From Litoribacter ruber (GTDB lineage: Bacteria; Bacteroidota; Bacteroidia; Cytophagales; Cyclobacteriaceae): a DNA stretch of 64,000 bases. A program made the translations under genes and the position numbers. The stretch covers positions 1-64,000 of the forward strand of contig NZ_JAHBGI010000003.1 of the NCBI RefSeq assembly GCF_018500185.1, written 5' to 3'. Shown in pieces: positions 35,382-43,331 of this stretch (its first letter is position 1; every line of letters starts with the position of its first letter). Below the pieces are notes generated by a model. It saw only the letters and a program-made list of their open reading frames with translations. It had not been told where the DNA came from and searched no databases.

Positions 35382-36959
35382 CTAAAAAGGAGCGTCATCT
35401 TTGCTTCCGAATCCCCCTGGGAATGGATCATCGTTGCTGTTGGCTTTGCTCTGAAGTCTTATCATGCCACCGTCATCAAATCCCTGCCCACCGGCGCTAC
35501 TTGGGAATTTGTGACCATACATGGCATCCTGTGGTTGGTAAGGAGTATTCATCTCAAGGTCACAGAATTTGGTGTATTTACCAATAAATCTCAGTTTTAC
35601 ATTCTCCAAGGAACCGTTTCTGTGCTTGGCAATGATTACTTCACCCACACCTGCTGTACTGTTGCCTTCCTCATCTTCCGTGATACCATAATACTCAGGT
35701 CGATATAGGAACATTACCATATCGGCATCCTGCTCGATGGCTCCAGATTCCCTCAAATCCGAAAGCTGTGGCCTCTTGTCCCCACCCCTGGTCTCCACCG
35801 AACGTGACAACTGGGATAGTGCAATCACCGGAACCTCCAGTTCCTTGGCAATCATCTTCAAAGCCCGGGAAATACTGGCAATTTCCTGCTCCCTGTTTCC
35901 TGAACCCTTGCTGGTATCTCCAGACATCAGCTGAAGGTAATCGACTACGATCATTTGAATATCACTCTGCGCCTTCAACCTTCTGCATTTGGCACGAAGC
36001 TCAAGAATGGAAAGTGCAGGAGTGTCATCCACAAAAAGTGGGGAAGACGAAAGTTTACTGGTTTTATGAATGAGCTGTTCCCATTCGTAGTCAGCTAGAT
36101 TTCCTTTCTTGATTTTCTCCGAATCCAATTCGGCTTCAGAAGAAATGAGTCTGTTCACTAGCTGCACGGAGGACATCTCCAGAGAAAAGATGGCTACAGG
36201 TCTATTATGATCCACAGCCGCATTTCTCAAGGTTGACAATACGAAAGCCGTTTTACCCATGGCAGGACGGGCGGCTATAATCACAAGGTCGGATTTTTGC
36301 CAACCAGAGGTCACACGGTCCAGAGCAGTAAAACCACTTGGCACCCCGGTAAGTCCATCTTTCTGGCCTTTTTTACCTTCCAGTTCCGTGATGGCTGCTC
36401 TCATGATGGATCTAAGGTCGGAATAGTTTTTCCGAATATTTCTTTCGGAAATTTCAAAAAGGGAGGATTCCATTTTATCCAAAAGCTCAAAAACATCCGT
36501 TGTCTCCTCGTAGGCCTCCTTTTGGATATCCGAGGCTATCCGGATCATGTCCCGCTTCATGGCCTGTTCGGTGATGATTCTGGCGTGGTATTCAATGTTT
36601 GCGGCAGAGGAAACCTTTGAAGTCAGTTCGGTGATATGGTAAGCACCGCCGGCTATTTCGAGTTTGCCGTTCTTTTTAAGCTGATTGGTTACAGTCAGCA
36701 GGTCAATTGGTTCACTGCCGTTGAAAAGATCCAGAATGGCCTGGTAGATGACCTTGTGGGAATCTTTGTAAAAGCTGTCGGGGCTAAGGATATCCACCAC
36801 TGCCGTGAGGGCATCCTTTTCCAACATCAGCGCACCCAGCACCGCCTCTTCCAATTCGGGCGCCTGCGGTGGCAATTTGCCTACGCCAATACTCTGTTTT
36901 AAGGAATTGCCTCTCCTTGAAGGACTCCAATCTTTACCTGCGGGTTTGTTCTCTGCCAT
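35382..36959 (-). CDS. dnaB: Replicative DNA helicase DnaB
   Basis: 525 residues. The N-terminal helicase domain (LPPQAPELEEAVLGALMLEKDA, ~29-50) is followed by the RecA-like motor: Walker A in AARPAMGKTAFVLSTLRNAA (~230), IFSLEMSSVQLVNRLIS, DDTPALSILELRAKCRRLKA, Walker B IVVDYLQLMSG, and IALSQLSRSVETRGGDKRP...MFLYRPEYYG. The C-terminal tail is Gly/Asp/Ser-rich. It unwinds DNA at the fork and recruits primase. No intein interrupts the P-loop. Confidence 0.97.
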   Translation of the reverse strand: MAENKPAGKDWSPSRRGNSLKQSIGVGKLPPQAPELEEAVLGALMLEKDALTAVVDILSPDSFYKDSHKVIYQAILDLFNGSEPIDLLTVTNQLKKNGKLEIAGGAYHITELTSKVSSAANIEYHARIITEQAMKRDMIRIASDIQKEAYEETTDVFELLDKMESSLFEISERNIRKNYSDLRSIMRAAITELEGKKGQKDGLTGVPSGFTALDRVTSGWQKSDLVIIAARPAMGKTAFVLSTLRNAAVDHNRPVAIFSLEMSSVQLVNRLISSEAELDSEKIKKGNLADYEWEQLIHKTSKLSSSPLFVDDTPALSILELRAKCRRLKAQSDIQMIVVDYLQLMSGDTSKGSGNREQEIASISRALKMIAKELEVPVIALSQLSRSVETRGGDKRPQLSDLRESGAIEQDADMVMFLYRPEYYGITEDEEGNSTAGVGEVIIAKHRNGSLENVKLRFIGKYTKFCDLEMNTPYQPQDAMYGHKFPSSAGGQGFDDGGMIRLQSKANSNDDPFPGGFGSKDDAPF

Positions 36960-37271
36960 AGAAACAAATGTAAGCCGTTTAATCCAGAGTTAATAAACAA
37001 TTTATTCACGCAGTTATCAACACCAGAACTTAAAAACCCCTTAAAACACTCACTGCTAACCAGTAAGAAACTGACCCTTGTGAAAAATTGCTTAAAGCGA
37101 GAAAGGGAAATTATTAACCTCATGTAATTTTTCAAAGAATCAAAACGACTAGTTTTTAAACGCTTACAATCAGCCAATCAGATTTGGCCGGAGTTAATTG
37201 CAAACAAAGCTTTCAAAGTCAATAAGGTTACCCATGAATTTCTTATTTTTGATCGATCAAACTTTGACCCT
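36960..37271. other. Intergenic region between divergent dnaB and mpl
   Basis: 312 bp, A/T-rich near dnaB. The only clear structure is at the mpl end: a perfect TAnnTTTG match overlapping a 14-bp palindrome. No gene or RNA recognised; no DnaA-box cluster was seen. Confidence 0.5.
37244..37261 (+). promoter_or_regulatory. Candidate -7 element overlapping a 14-bp palindrome before mpl
   Basis: TATTTTTG (37244-37251) matches TAnnTTTG exactly. The perfect palindrome TTTGATCGATCAAA (37248-37261) overlaps it and ends ten bases before the ATG. No convincing -33 TTG is seen at the normal spacing. The half-sites are two bases apart, so this is not an FNR box. Confidence 0.4.
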
Positions 37272-38639
37272 ATGTCCAAAAAATACCACTTTATTGCCGT
37301 CGGAGGCAGTGTGATGCATAATTTAGCCCTTTCGATGGTTGCCAAGGGGTACGAGGTGAGCGGTTCGGATGATGAGATATACGAACCATCCCGCACCCGC
37401 CTTGAAAACGCAGACATTTTACCTGCTGAGAAAGGCTGGTTTCCCGACAAAATACATCCCGGACTGGACGGCATCATTTTGGGCATGCACGCCAGGCAAG
37501 ATAATCCCGAATTGCAGAAAGCGCTGGAACTTGGAATTCCAATTTTCTCCTTCCCTGAGTTTATCTATGAACAAAGTCGGGAAAAGAAAAGAATCGTCAT
37601 CTCTGGTAGCCATGGTAAAACCACCATCACATCGATGATCCTGCATGTGCTCAAGTATCACGGGATGAATTTCGATTATCTGGTAGGAGCCCAAATTGAA
37701 GGGTTTGATTTAATGGTCAAGTTGTCCGATGCACCAATCATCATTATTGAAGGCGACGAGTACCTCACCTCCCCTATGGACAGGCGTCCCAAGTTTTTCC
37801 ACTACCATCATGATATCCTCCTGATGAGCGGGATTGCATGGGACCACTATAATGTGTTTCCGACTTTTGAAAATTATCTTCAGCAATTCAAGACTTTAGT
37901 CGAAATGACTCCGGATGAAGGTCAGTTTATCTACTGTGAAAGAGACCCTGAGGTCAAAAAACTTGGAGAAGCCAGTTTCGGCAAGTACAAGAAAACTCCT
38001 TACGAGGCACATCCTTATGACATCGCAGAAGGAATCACATACCTAAAAACTCCTGAAGCCAATATCCCAATTGCGGTATTTGGAGAGCATAATCTTCAAA
38101 ATCTTCAAGGAGCTTTGGAGGTTTGCCAGGCAATTGGCGTGAGTGCGCCAGCCTTTTACGATGCCATCCAGCATTTTAAGGGAGCGGCCAAAAGGCAGGA
38201 GATCTTGGCCAAAGCGGATGACAGGATATTCTTCCGGGACTTTGCACACGCCCCTTCCAAACTGAAGGCCACGGTGGAGGCGGTGAAATCCCAGTTCCCC
38301 AATAGAAAGCTCATCGCCGTACAGGAACTTCACACTTACAGTTCCCTGAACAGGGACTTTTTGTCCAATTATGCCCATACCTTTGATGCAGCCGATGAGG
38401 CTTTGATTTATCTGAATCCCAAGGCAGTCGCTCTGAAAAAACTTGAATTGATGAGTGAGGATACACTTCGGGAGGGTTTTAAAAGAGAAGACCTCAAACT
38501 TTTCACTGAAATGGAAGAACTAAAAAGCTACCTGGAAAGTAAAAGGTATGACAACACCAACTTGCTGCTAATGAGCTCCGGAAATTATGACGACATGGAG
38601 CTGACTTTATTGAAAAACAAATTTAACCTAGCTGAATAA
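37272..38639 (+). CDS. mpl: UDP-N-acetylmuramate:tripeptide ligase (Mpl), peptidoglycan recycling
   Basis: 455 residues, a Mur ligase with three domains. The N-terminal HFIAVGGSVMHNLALSMVAKGYEVSGSD is the MurC/Mpl Rossmann start. The ATP loop is ISGSHGKTTITSM (~111-123). IIEGDEYLTSPMDRRPKFFHY and GIAWDHYNVFPTFENYL follow, then FRDFAHAPSKLKATVEAVK in the C-terminal domain. HxR/DEY details fit Mpl (ligation of L-Ala-gamma-D-Glu-meso-DAP to UDP-MurNAc) rather than MurC. Mpl salvages peptides released during wall turnover, so the cell recycles murein. Its stop overlaps the next ATG by one base. Confidence 0.92.
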   Translation: MSKKYHFIAVGGSVMHNLALSMVAKGYEVSGSDDEIYEPSRTRLENADILPAEKGWFPDKIHPGLDGIILGMHARQDNPELQKALELGIPIFSFPEFIYEQSREKKRIVISGSHGKTTITSMILHVLKYHGMNFDYLVGAQIEGFDLMVKLSDAPIIIIEGDEYLTSPMDRRPKFFHYHHDILLMSGIAWDHYNVFPTFENYLQQFKTLVEMTPDEGQFIYCERDPEVKKLGEASFGKYKKTPYEAHPYDIAEGITYLKTPEANIPIAVFGEHNLQNLQGALEVCQAIGVSAPAFYDAIQHFKGAAKRQEILAKADDRIFFRDFAHAPSKLKATVEAVKSQFPNRKLIAVQELHTYSSLNRDFLSNYAHTFDAADEALIYLNPKAVALKKLELMSEDTLREGFKREDLKLFTEMEELKSYLESKRYDNTNLLLMSSGNYDDMELTLLKNKFNLAE

Positions 38640-39442
38640 TGAATCTGAATCTAAGAACACCTATTGCATTTTTTGACCTGGAGGCCACTGGCACAAATAT
38701 ATCTACCGACCGCATTGTGGAATTCAGCGTAGTGAAAGTTCAGCCTGATGGCACAGAAGAAATCTTGACCAAAAAGGTAAATCCAACCATTCCCATTCCA
38801 AAGGAAGTGTCTTTGATCCACGGTATCTATGATGAGGATGTAAAGGACGCGCCGACTTTTAAGGACATATCCAAAGAGCTTTACAAGTTTTTGGAAGGTG
38901 CTGATTTGGCTGGCTTCAATGTGTTAAAATATGATATTCCTCTTCTGGTAGAGGAGTTTTTGAGAGCCGGCTTGGATTTCGACATTGAGAAAAGAAGCAT
39001 CTTGGATGCCCAGAAAATCTTCCATATGATGGAAAAAAGAAACCTCACAGCAGCTTACCAATTCTACTGCGGTAAATTGCTAGAAAATGCCCATAGTGCC
39101 GAAGCTGACACGATTGCCACCTATGAAATCTTCAAGGCCCAGATTGACAGGTACAATGGCCAAGAAGTAGAGGATCTTTTGGGGAACAAATTAGGTGTCA
39201 TTGAAAACGACATCAAAAAGCTTCATGCGCTTTTCAACGAAAAAATGGTTGATCTGGCCGGCCGTTTTATCTTTAATGATGATGGCGTGGAATGTTTTAA
39301 CTTTGGCAAGCACAAGGGTAAGCCCATTGAGCAGGTGCTAAAGGAAGAGCCGGGTTATTACGATTGGATGATGAAGGGAGATTTCCCATTGGACACCAAG
39401 AGGAAATTTACGCAAGTGAAGCTAAGAAGCTTTAATAAATAA
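38639..39442 (+). CDS. DEDD-type 3'-5' exonuclease, PolC/DnaQ-epsilon-like
   Basis: 267 residues. The exonuclease motifs are visible: FFDLEATGTN (Exo I, D-x-E), LAGFNVLKYDIPLL (Exo II, with the D of YDIPLL), and HSAEADTIATYEIF (Exo III, DEDDh His and Asp). The C-terminal FNFGKHKGKPIEQVL...GYYDWMMKGDFP is a segment common to Bacteroidota proteins of this family and may bind nucleic acid. Probably acts on DNA in repair or proofreading. It overlaps mpl by one base (TAATG) and is read in the same operon. Confidence 0.92.
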   Translation: MNLNLRTPIAFFDLEATGTNISTDRIVEFSVVKVQPDGTEEILTKKVNPTIPIPKEVSLIHGIYDEDVKDAPTFKDISKELYKFLEGADLAGFNVLKYDIPLLVEEFLRAGLDFDIEKRSILDAQKIFHMMEKRNLTAAYQFYCGKLLENAHSAEADTIATYEIFKAQIDRYNGQEVEDLLGNKLGVIENDIKKLHALFNEKMVDLAGRFIFNDDGVECFNFGKHKGKPIEQVLKEEPGYYDWMMKGDFPLDTKRKFTQVKLRSFNK

Positions 39443-39518
39443 GTACGAAATACGAGGTACGAGGTACGAAGTCGCGACGTTTGTTTACTTCGTCCTTCGC
39501 ACCTCACACCTCGTACTT
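39441..39518. repeat. Long imperfect inverted repeat of 'tacgagg' units between convergent genes
   Basis: Two 32-base arms (39441-39472 and 39487-39518) with about seven mismatches and a 14-nt loop, built of short units such as gtacgaggtacgaag. It overlaps the stop of the exonuclease gene and ends six bases before the stop of the M48 peptidase. It may be a terminator for both genes, or a dispersed repeat. Confidence 0.65.
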
Positions 39519-39523
39519 CCCTA

Positions 39524-40330
39524 TTATCTTCTGTTTTTGTTATAATATTCCAAGGCATCGGGCATCATTTTATTAAGCTGCTCGATACGTCTGTTTGGTC
39601 CAGGGTGAGTGGATAGAAACTCAGGCGGTCTTTGTCCTCCTCCTGCTGCTGCTTCCATTCTTTGCCAGAAAACCGGAGCCTCTCTTGGGTCGTAACCGGC
39701 AATCGCCATGAAGGTCAGGCCCAACTCATCTGCTTCCAATTCTTGGTCACGGGAAAACTTCAGCATTCCTACTTGCCCGCCATAACCTACAGCTTGCAAG
39801 AAAATCTGCTGGGTCATGCTCGGGTTTTGTCCCATAGCTACCTGTAATCCTCCTACCAAACCATTGGCTACCAAACCTTGCGACATCCTCTCTCTTGCAT
39901 GGTTGGCAATGGCGTGGGCTACTTCATGTCCCATGATTACCGCCACACCGGTTTCATTTTGCGCTATAGGCATAATTCCAGTATAAAATGCCACTTTGCC
40001 ACCTGGCATAGCCCAAGCGTTTATCTGGTCACTTTCTATAAGGTGAAATTCCCAGGCAAAACCTTCTGTGACATCATCATATCCTCTTTCCTGAAGATAA
40101 GTTTCTACCGCTTTGGCGATCCGGTTTCCTGCATTTACTACCATTTGGCCTTCCGCGGTATTGGTAACCAAATTACTTTCTGCCTTTACCTGATCATACT
40201 GCTCGTATGACATAGGAAGAATTTCTGAATTGCCGATGATACTCAGCTGCCGTCTTCCACTGAGAGGCACTTTAGCACAACCTTCAATAATAAAGGCTGC
40301 AGCTAAAATAAAGATGATTTTCTTAATCAT
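39524..40330 (-). CDS. M48-family metallopeptidase lipoprotein (LoiP/BepA-like)
   Basis: 268 residues. A lipoprotein signal (FILAAAFIIEGCAKVPLSGR, lipobox cysteine at 18) is followed by SGRRQLSIIGNSEIL and NAWAMPGGKVAFYTG. The zinc site is H135-E-V-A-H139 in VIMGHEVAHAIANHARERM, with the third ligand in DQELEADELGLTFMA. This matches the Ste24-like periplasmic peptidases that degrade misfolded outer-membrane proteins. Probably tethered to a membrane and facing the periplasm. Confidence 0.94.
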   Translation of the reverse strand: MIKKIIFILAAAFIIEGCAKVPLSGRRQLSIIGNSEILPMSYEQYDQVKAESNLVTNTAEGQMVVNAGNRIAKAVETYLQERGYDDVTEGFAWEFHLIESDQINAWAMPGGKVAFYTGIMPIAQNETGVAVIMGHEVAHAIANHARERMSQGLVANGLVGGLQVAMGQNPSMTQQIFLQAVGYGGQVGMLKFSRDQELEADELGLTFMAIAGYDPREAPVFWQRMEAAAGGGQRPPEFLSTHPGPNRRIEQLNKMMPDALEYYNKNRR

Positions 40331-40474
40331 GTTATCAAAGTTTGCTTAGGCGAAAATAACCAAAAAAAGTGCCACAAAAAACTGACTTTAACCTATCAAT
40401 TTTATCACTATTTACCTAGCTGTGCCCATTTATTTGTTTTATATTTAGAACTCATAAAAACCATTAGCCCACGA

Positions 40475-41278
40475 ATGCGCTTTATTACCCGCCTTTTTAA
40501 GAAGAAAGTCAGATCCATACCGGATAAAATCAACATAGAACTCAACCGGTTACGCGGACTTTCCAGCAGTCATAAAGGATATAGTACCATCTTCACTACT
40601 CCATTTCGATATCACCATGCGGCGAGTTTTGTAAACACCTACATGGAGATTTATCAGGATGAAATCTATAAATTCAATCCCAAGATTAAATCTGGAGGCG
40701 TGATTTTGGATTGTGGGGCAAATATGGGATTGAGCGTGATGTATTTCTCCAAAAATTACCCCAAGCACCAAATAATAGCCTTTGAGCCGGAAAAGGCAAT
40801 CTTTGAAGTCTTGGAGGAGAATGTTGAAAAATTCAAACTCAACAACGTCACCCTACACCAAAAGGCAGTATGGACGGAGGAAACAGAACTAACCTTCAGC
40901 ACCGATGGTGGCATGGGCGGCCGGGTCAACAATCTTTATAAATCCAAGAAAAAACCAGTAGAAAAGGTGAAAACGGTGGACCTGAAAACCTTGCTTAACG
41001 GGCAAGTGGACTTTTTGAAGCTCGACATAGAGGGCGCAGAGGTAGAAGTCCTAAAAGCCTGCAAAGGCTCCCTATCCAAAGTGCAGCACGTCTTTTTCGA
41101 ATATCACAATGACATCCATAAACCTCAGTCGTTGCATGAATTACTTTCATTAGTCGTAGATGAAGGATTTTATTATCATATAAAAGAATCAAGTGTTCGG
41201 AGAAGACCATTCGTAGACCAAAAATTGATTTGTGAAACATTCGATATGGCGATCACAATATTTTGTTATAAAAAATAG
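40475..41278 (+). CDS. FkbM-family methyltransferase
   Basis: 267 residues, ATG at 40475. A SAM-binding core VILDCGANMGLSVMYFSKNYP (~75-95), then IIAFEPEKAIFEVLEENV, TVDLKTLLNGQVDFLKLDIEGAEVEVL (conserved LKLDIEGAE of the FkbM group), and QHVFFEYHNDIH. Members O-methylate sugars or related secondary metabolites. It begins the short glycan cluster and is followed 23 bp later by a glycosyltransferase. Confidence 0.9.
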   Translation: MRFITRLFKKKVRSIPDKINIELNRLRGLSSSHKGYSTIFTTPFRYHHAASFVNTYMEIYQDEIYKFNPKIKSGGVILDCGANMGLSVMYFSKNYPKHQIIAFEPEKAIFEVLEENVEKFKLNNVTLHQKAVWTEETELTFSTDGGMGGRVNNLYKSKKKPVEKVKTVDLKTLLNGQVDFLKLDIEGAEVEVLKACKGSLSKVQHVFFEYHNDIHKPQSLHELLSLVVDEGFYYHIKESSVRRRPFVDQKLICETFDMAITIFCYKK

Positions 41279-41301
41279 AATAAAGTTAAGAGCTTTCAAA
41301 T

Positions 41302-42213
41302 ATGATTAGTATTATTATTTGCACTATAAACCCTACAAACTTATTAAATATCAGTAAAAACATAGAGAATACTATTGGTGTACCCTATGAAATAGTCGCT
41401 ATCGACAACACACAAAATCCTAAAGGGCTTACTGCTATTTATAATGAAGGCTCAAAAAAAGCAAAATATGAAAATGTTTGTTTTGTACATGAGGATGTAA
41501 AATTTCAGACTCAAGATTGGGGTAAAGTCATATTAAAAATTTTCACTAACGAAGAAGTTGGCTTAGTAGGTGTTGCAGGCAGTTCCCATAAACCTAAAAT
41601 TGCTTCGGGATGGGGAGCATTAGGTCTTCAAGAAAAATTCATAAAAATAAATTTAATTCAGCATTTTAAATTTGTGAATCAGCCACCAATAAAACAGTAT
41701 CAAAATACTGAAAATGAAAAATTAGCACAAGTGGCCTGCTTAGATGGTGTTTTATTAATTTCCAAAAAGTCTATAATTGAAGAATTTCCTTTTGATGAAA
41801 AGTTATTAAAAGGATTTCATTGTTATGACATAGATTTATCATTAGCAATTGGTCAGAAATACAAAGTTGCCGTAACGTATGAAATATTGATTGACCATTT
41901 TTCTGAAGGAAAAACTGATGTCAATTGGATTGCTGATACAATTCTTATACATGATAAATGGAAAAACATTTTACCGATATCAATAAATCCTATAGATCAC
42001 AGTGAAAAAATCAGATGTGAAAAACACACCTACAAAAATTTTATAAGGCTATTAAGAATTTATGCACCAATTAAAACAGCTTTTAAAGTTTTAAATTCTG
42101 GTGAAATTAAAACTTTAAAAAAGTCTACATATTGGAAACTTTGGATAATTACCTTTAGAATCTATTTTCTAGAAAAACATTCAAAAAAACCGTACAATAA
42201 AAGACTTATTTAA
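41302..42213 (+). CDS. AT-rich glycosyltransferase-like protein (GT2-type)
   Basis: 303 residues. It starts ISIIICTINPTNLLNI and IVAIDNTQNPKGLTAIYNEGS, a GT-A-like Rossmann beginning resembling family 2, with FVHEDVKF in place of a canonical DxD and CLDGVLLISKK downstream. These are the features of the small 'glycosyltransferase family protein' group found near polysaccharide genes. The base composition (about two-thirds A/T; runs such as attattatttgc) is far from that of the genes on either side, which points to recent acquisition. The stop overlaps the convergent WbsX-like gene by four bases. Donor and acceptor are unknown. Confidence 0.85.
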   Translation: MISIIICTINPTNLLNISKNIENTIGVPYEIVAIDNTQNPKGLTAIYNEGSKKAKYENVCFVHEDVKFQTQDWGKVILKIFTNEEVGLVGVAGSSHKPKIASGWGALGLQEKFIKINLIQHFKFVNQPPIKQYQNTENEKLAQVACLDGVLLISKKSIIEEFPFDEKLLKGFHCYDIDLSLAIGQKYKVAVTYEILIDHFSEGKTDVNWIADTILIHDKWKNILPISINPIDHSEKIRCEKHTYKNFIRLLRIYAPIKTAFKVLNSGEIKTLKKSTYWKLWIITFRIYFLEKHSKKPYNKRLI

Positions 42214-43331
42214 TAGGCTATAGGAATAGGTATATCAATATTCTCCTTTACAGCTTCCAAATACCTAAAGCCATGTTTTTCATCAGGTTCTAAATGGCAT
42301 CCTTCTCCCCACTCATTCCAAGCATTGATAAAAAAGTATTGCTGGTCAGGGGCAAAATTTTTGATAGTGTAATTATTTAAGTGCTTGATCCATTCACCAA
42401 AAACCTCTGGAGTTGAATCCACAAACATTCTGGCATTGCAACTACGTCTCGGTGAATTGTCCCAAGATGGACAAGCACATCTAAAATAGGTGTAATCTGG
42501 AATGCTTCGGTTCACCATGTTATTCATCATGGTACTATAATCATATATACCGTTCTCATAAACCTCATTCTTTTCTATGCCTGTTAAATGAAGACATTTC
42601 TTGAAGAGATATTTAACCATATTTTTCTTATGAATCTTCTGGCCTAACAAAGTGCCATCAGGGGCAAACTCCATCCCTGCATCAAATCCACTAATGCACG
42701 GATCCTCATAACGTTGAAAATTCTCCATTCGGATCAAATACAAGTCCGGAAACCCAGCCTTTTTGGCCACATCTCTCCAAACTTCAGAAGCAATCTTAAT
42801 ATTTGGGTGCAACTCGGTTCTATACATAAGTAAAACCGGCTTGCCATCAATTTTAATATAGCGAGGATCTTTAAAAATTTCTAATAAATATTTTATATGG
42901 GCAAGATCATCTTCATCGGAATAATCCTGTTGCATCAAAACCTTCTTATCATTCCCATCCCATCTACGCGTCCAATTTTCATTTGCCCAACTCAGACAAA
43001 AAGGGAAATCGATATCACTGTTAAGCCAATTATGAATAGGCTTTTCTAAAAGCAGTTTGCCATTAAACCAATAGTGATAAAAACAAAATCCATGAATACC
43101 ATAAGACTCGGCTAAAGCGGCTTGATTTCTCATTACCTCTATATCAGAAAGGTCATAATAATCCTTGTTTAGAGGAACATGGGGCTGATAATGATCGTCA
43201 AACACAGGCTTTGCCTTCCGAACGTTTGTCCATTCGGTAAAACCTTCACCCCACCATTTATCGTTCTCATGGATTCTATGGAATTGAGGCAGGTAAATAG
43301 CTATTGGCTTAACTGAGTTGCTTTTAGGCAT
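42210..43331 (-). CDS. WbsX/GH99-like glycan biosynthesis protein
   Basis: 373 residues. AIYLPQFHRIHENDKWWGEGFTEW near the start, HGFCFYHYWFNGKLLLEKP, LSWANENWTRRWDG, and IINAWNEWGEGCHLEPD-like text (AWNEWGEGCHLEP) are the hallmarks of the WbsX family, which is related to glycoside hydrolase family 99 and occurs in O-antigen/capsule clusters. Whether it transfers or cleaves sugars is not established. The ATG overlaps the stop of the upstream ABC exporter gene by one base, so they are translated together. Confidence 0.9.
   Translation of the reverse strand: MPKSNSVKPIAIYLPQFHRIHENDKWWGEGFTEWTNVRKAKPVFDDHYQPHVPLNKDYYDLSDIEVMRNQAALAESYGIHGFCFYHYWFNGKLLLEKPIHNWLNSDIDFPFCLSWANENWTRRWDGNDKKVLMQQDYSDEDDLAHIKYLLEIFKDPRYIKIDGKPVLLMYRTELHPNIKIASEVWRDVAKKAGFPDLYLIRMENFQRYEDPCISGFDAGMEFAPDGTLLGQKIHKKNMVKYLFKKCLHLTGIEKNEVYENGIYDYSTMMNNMVNRSIPDYTYFRCACPSWDNSPRRSCNARMFVDSTPEVFGEWIKHLNNYTIKNFAPDQQYFFINAWNEWGEGCHLEPDEKHGFRYLEAVKENIDIPIPIAY

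Noticed and set aside
37248-37261. FNR box upstream of mpl
   Set aside because: TTTGATCGATCAAA has half-sites only two bases apart, not four.
36960-37271. Replication origin next to dnaB
   Set aside because: No cluster of DnaA boxes or AT-rich unwinding repeats; dnaB is often far from oriC in this phylum.
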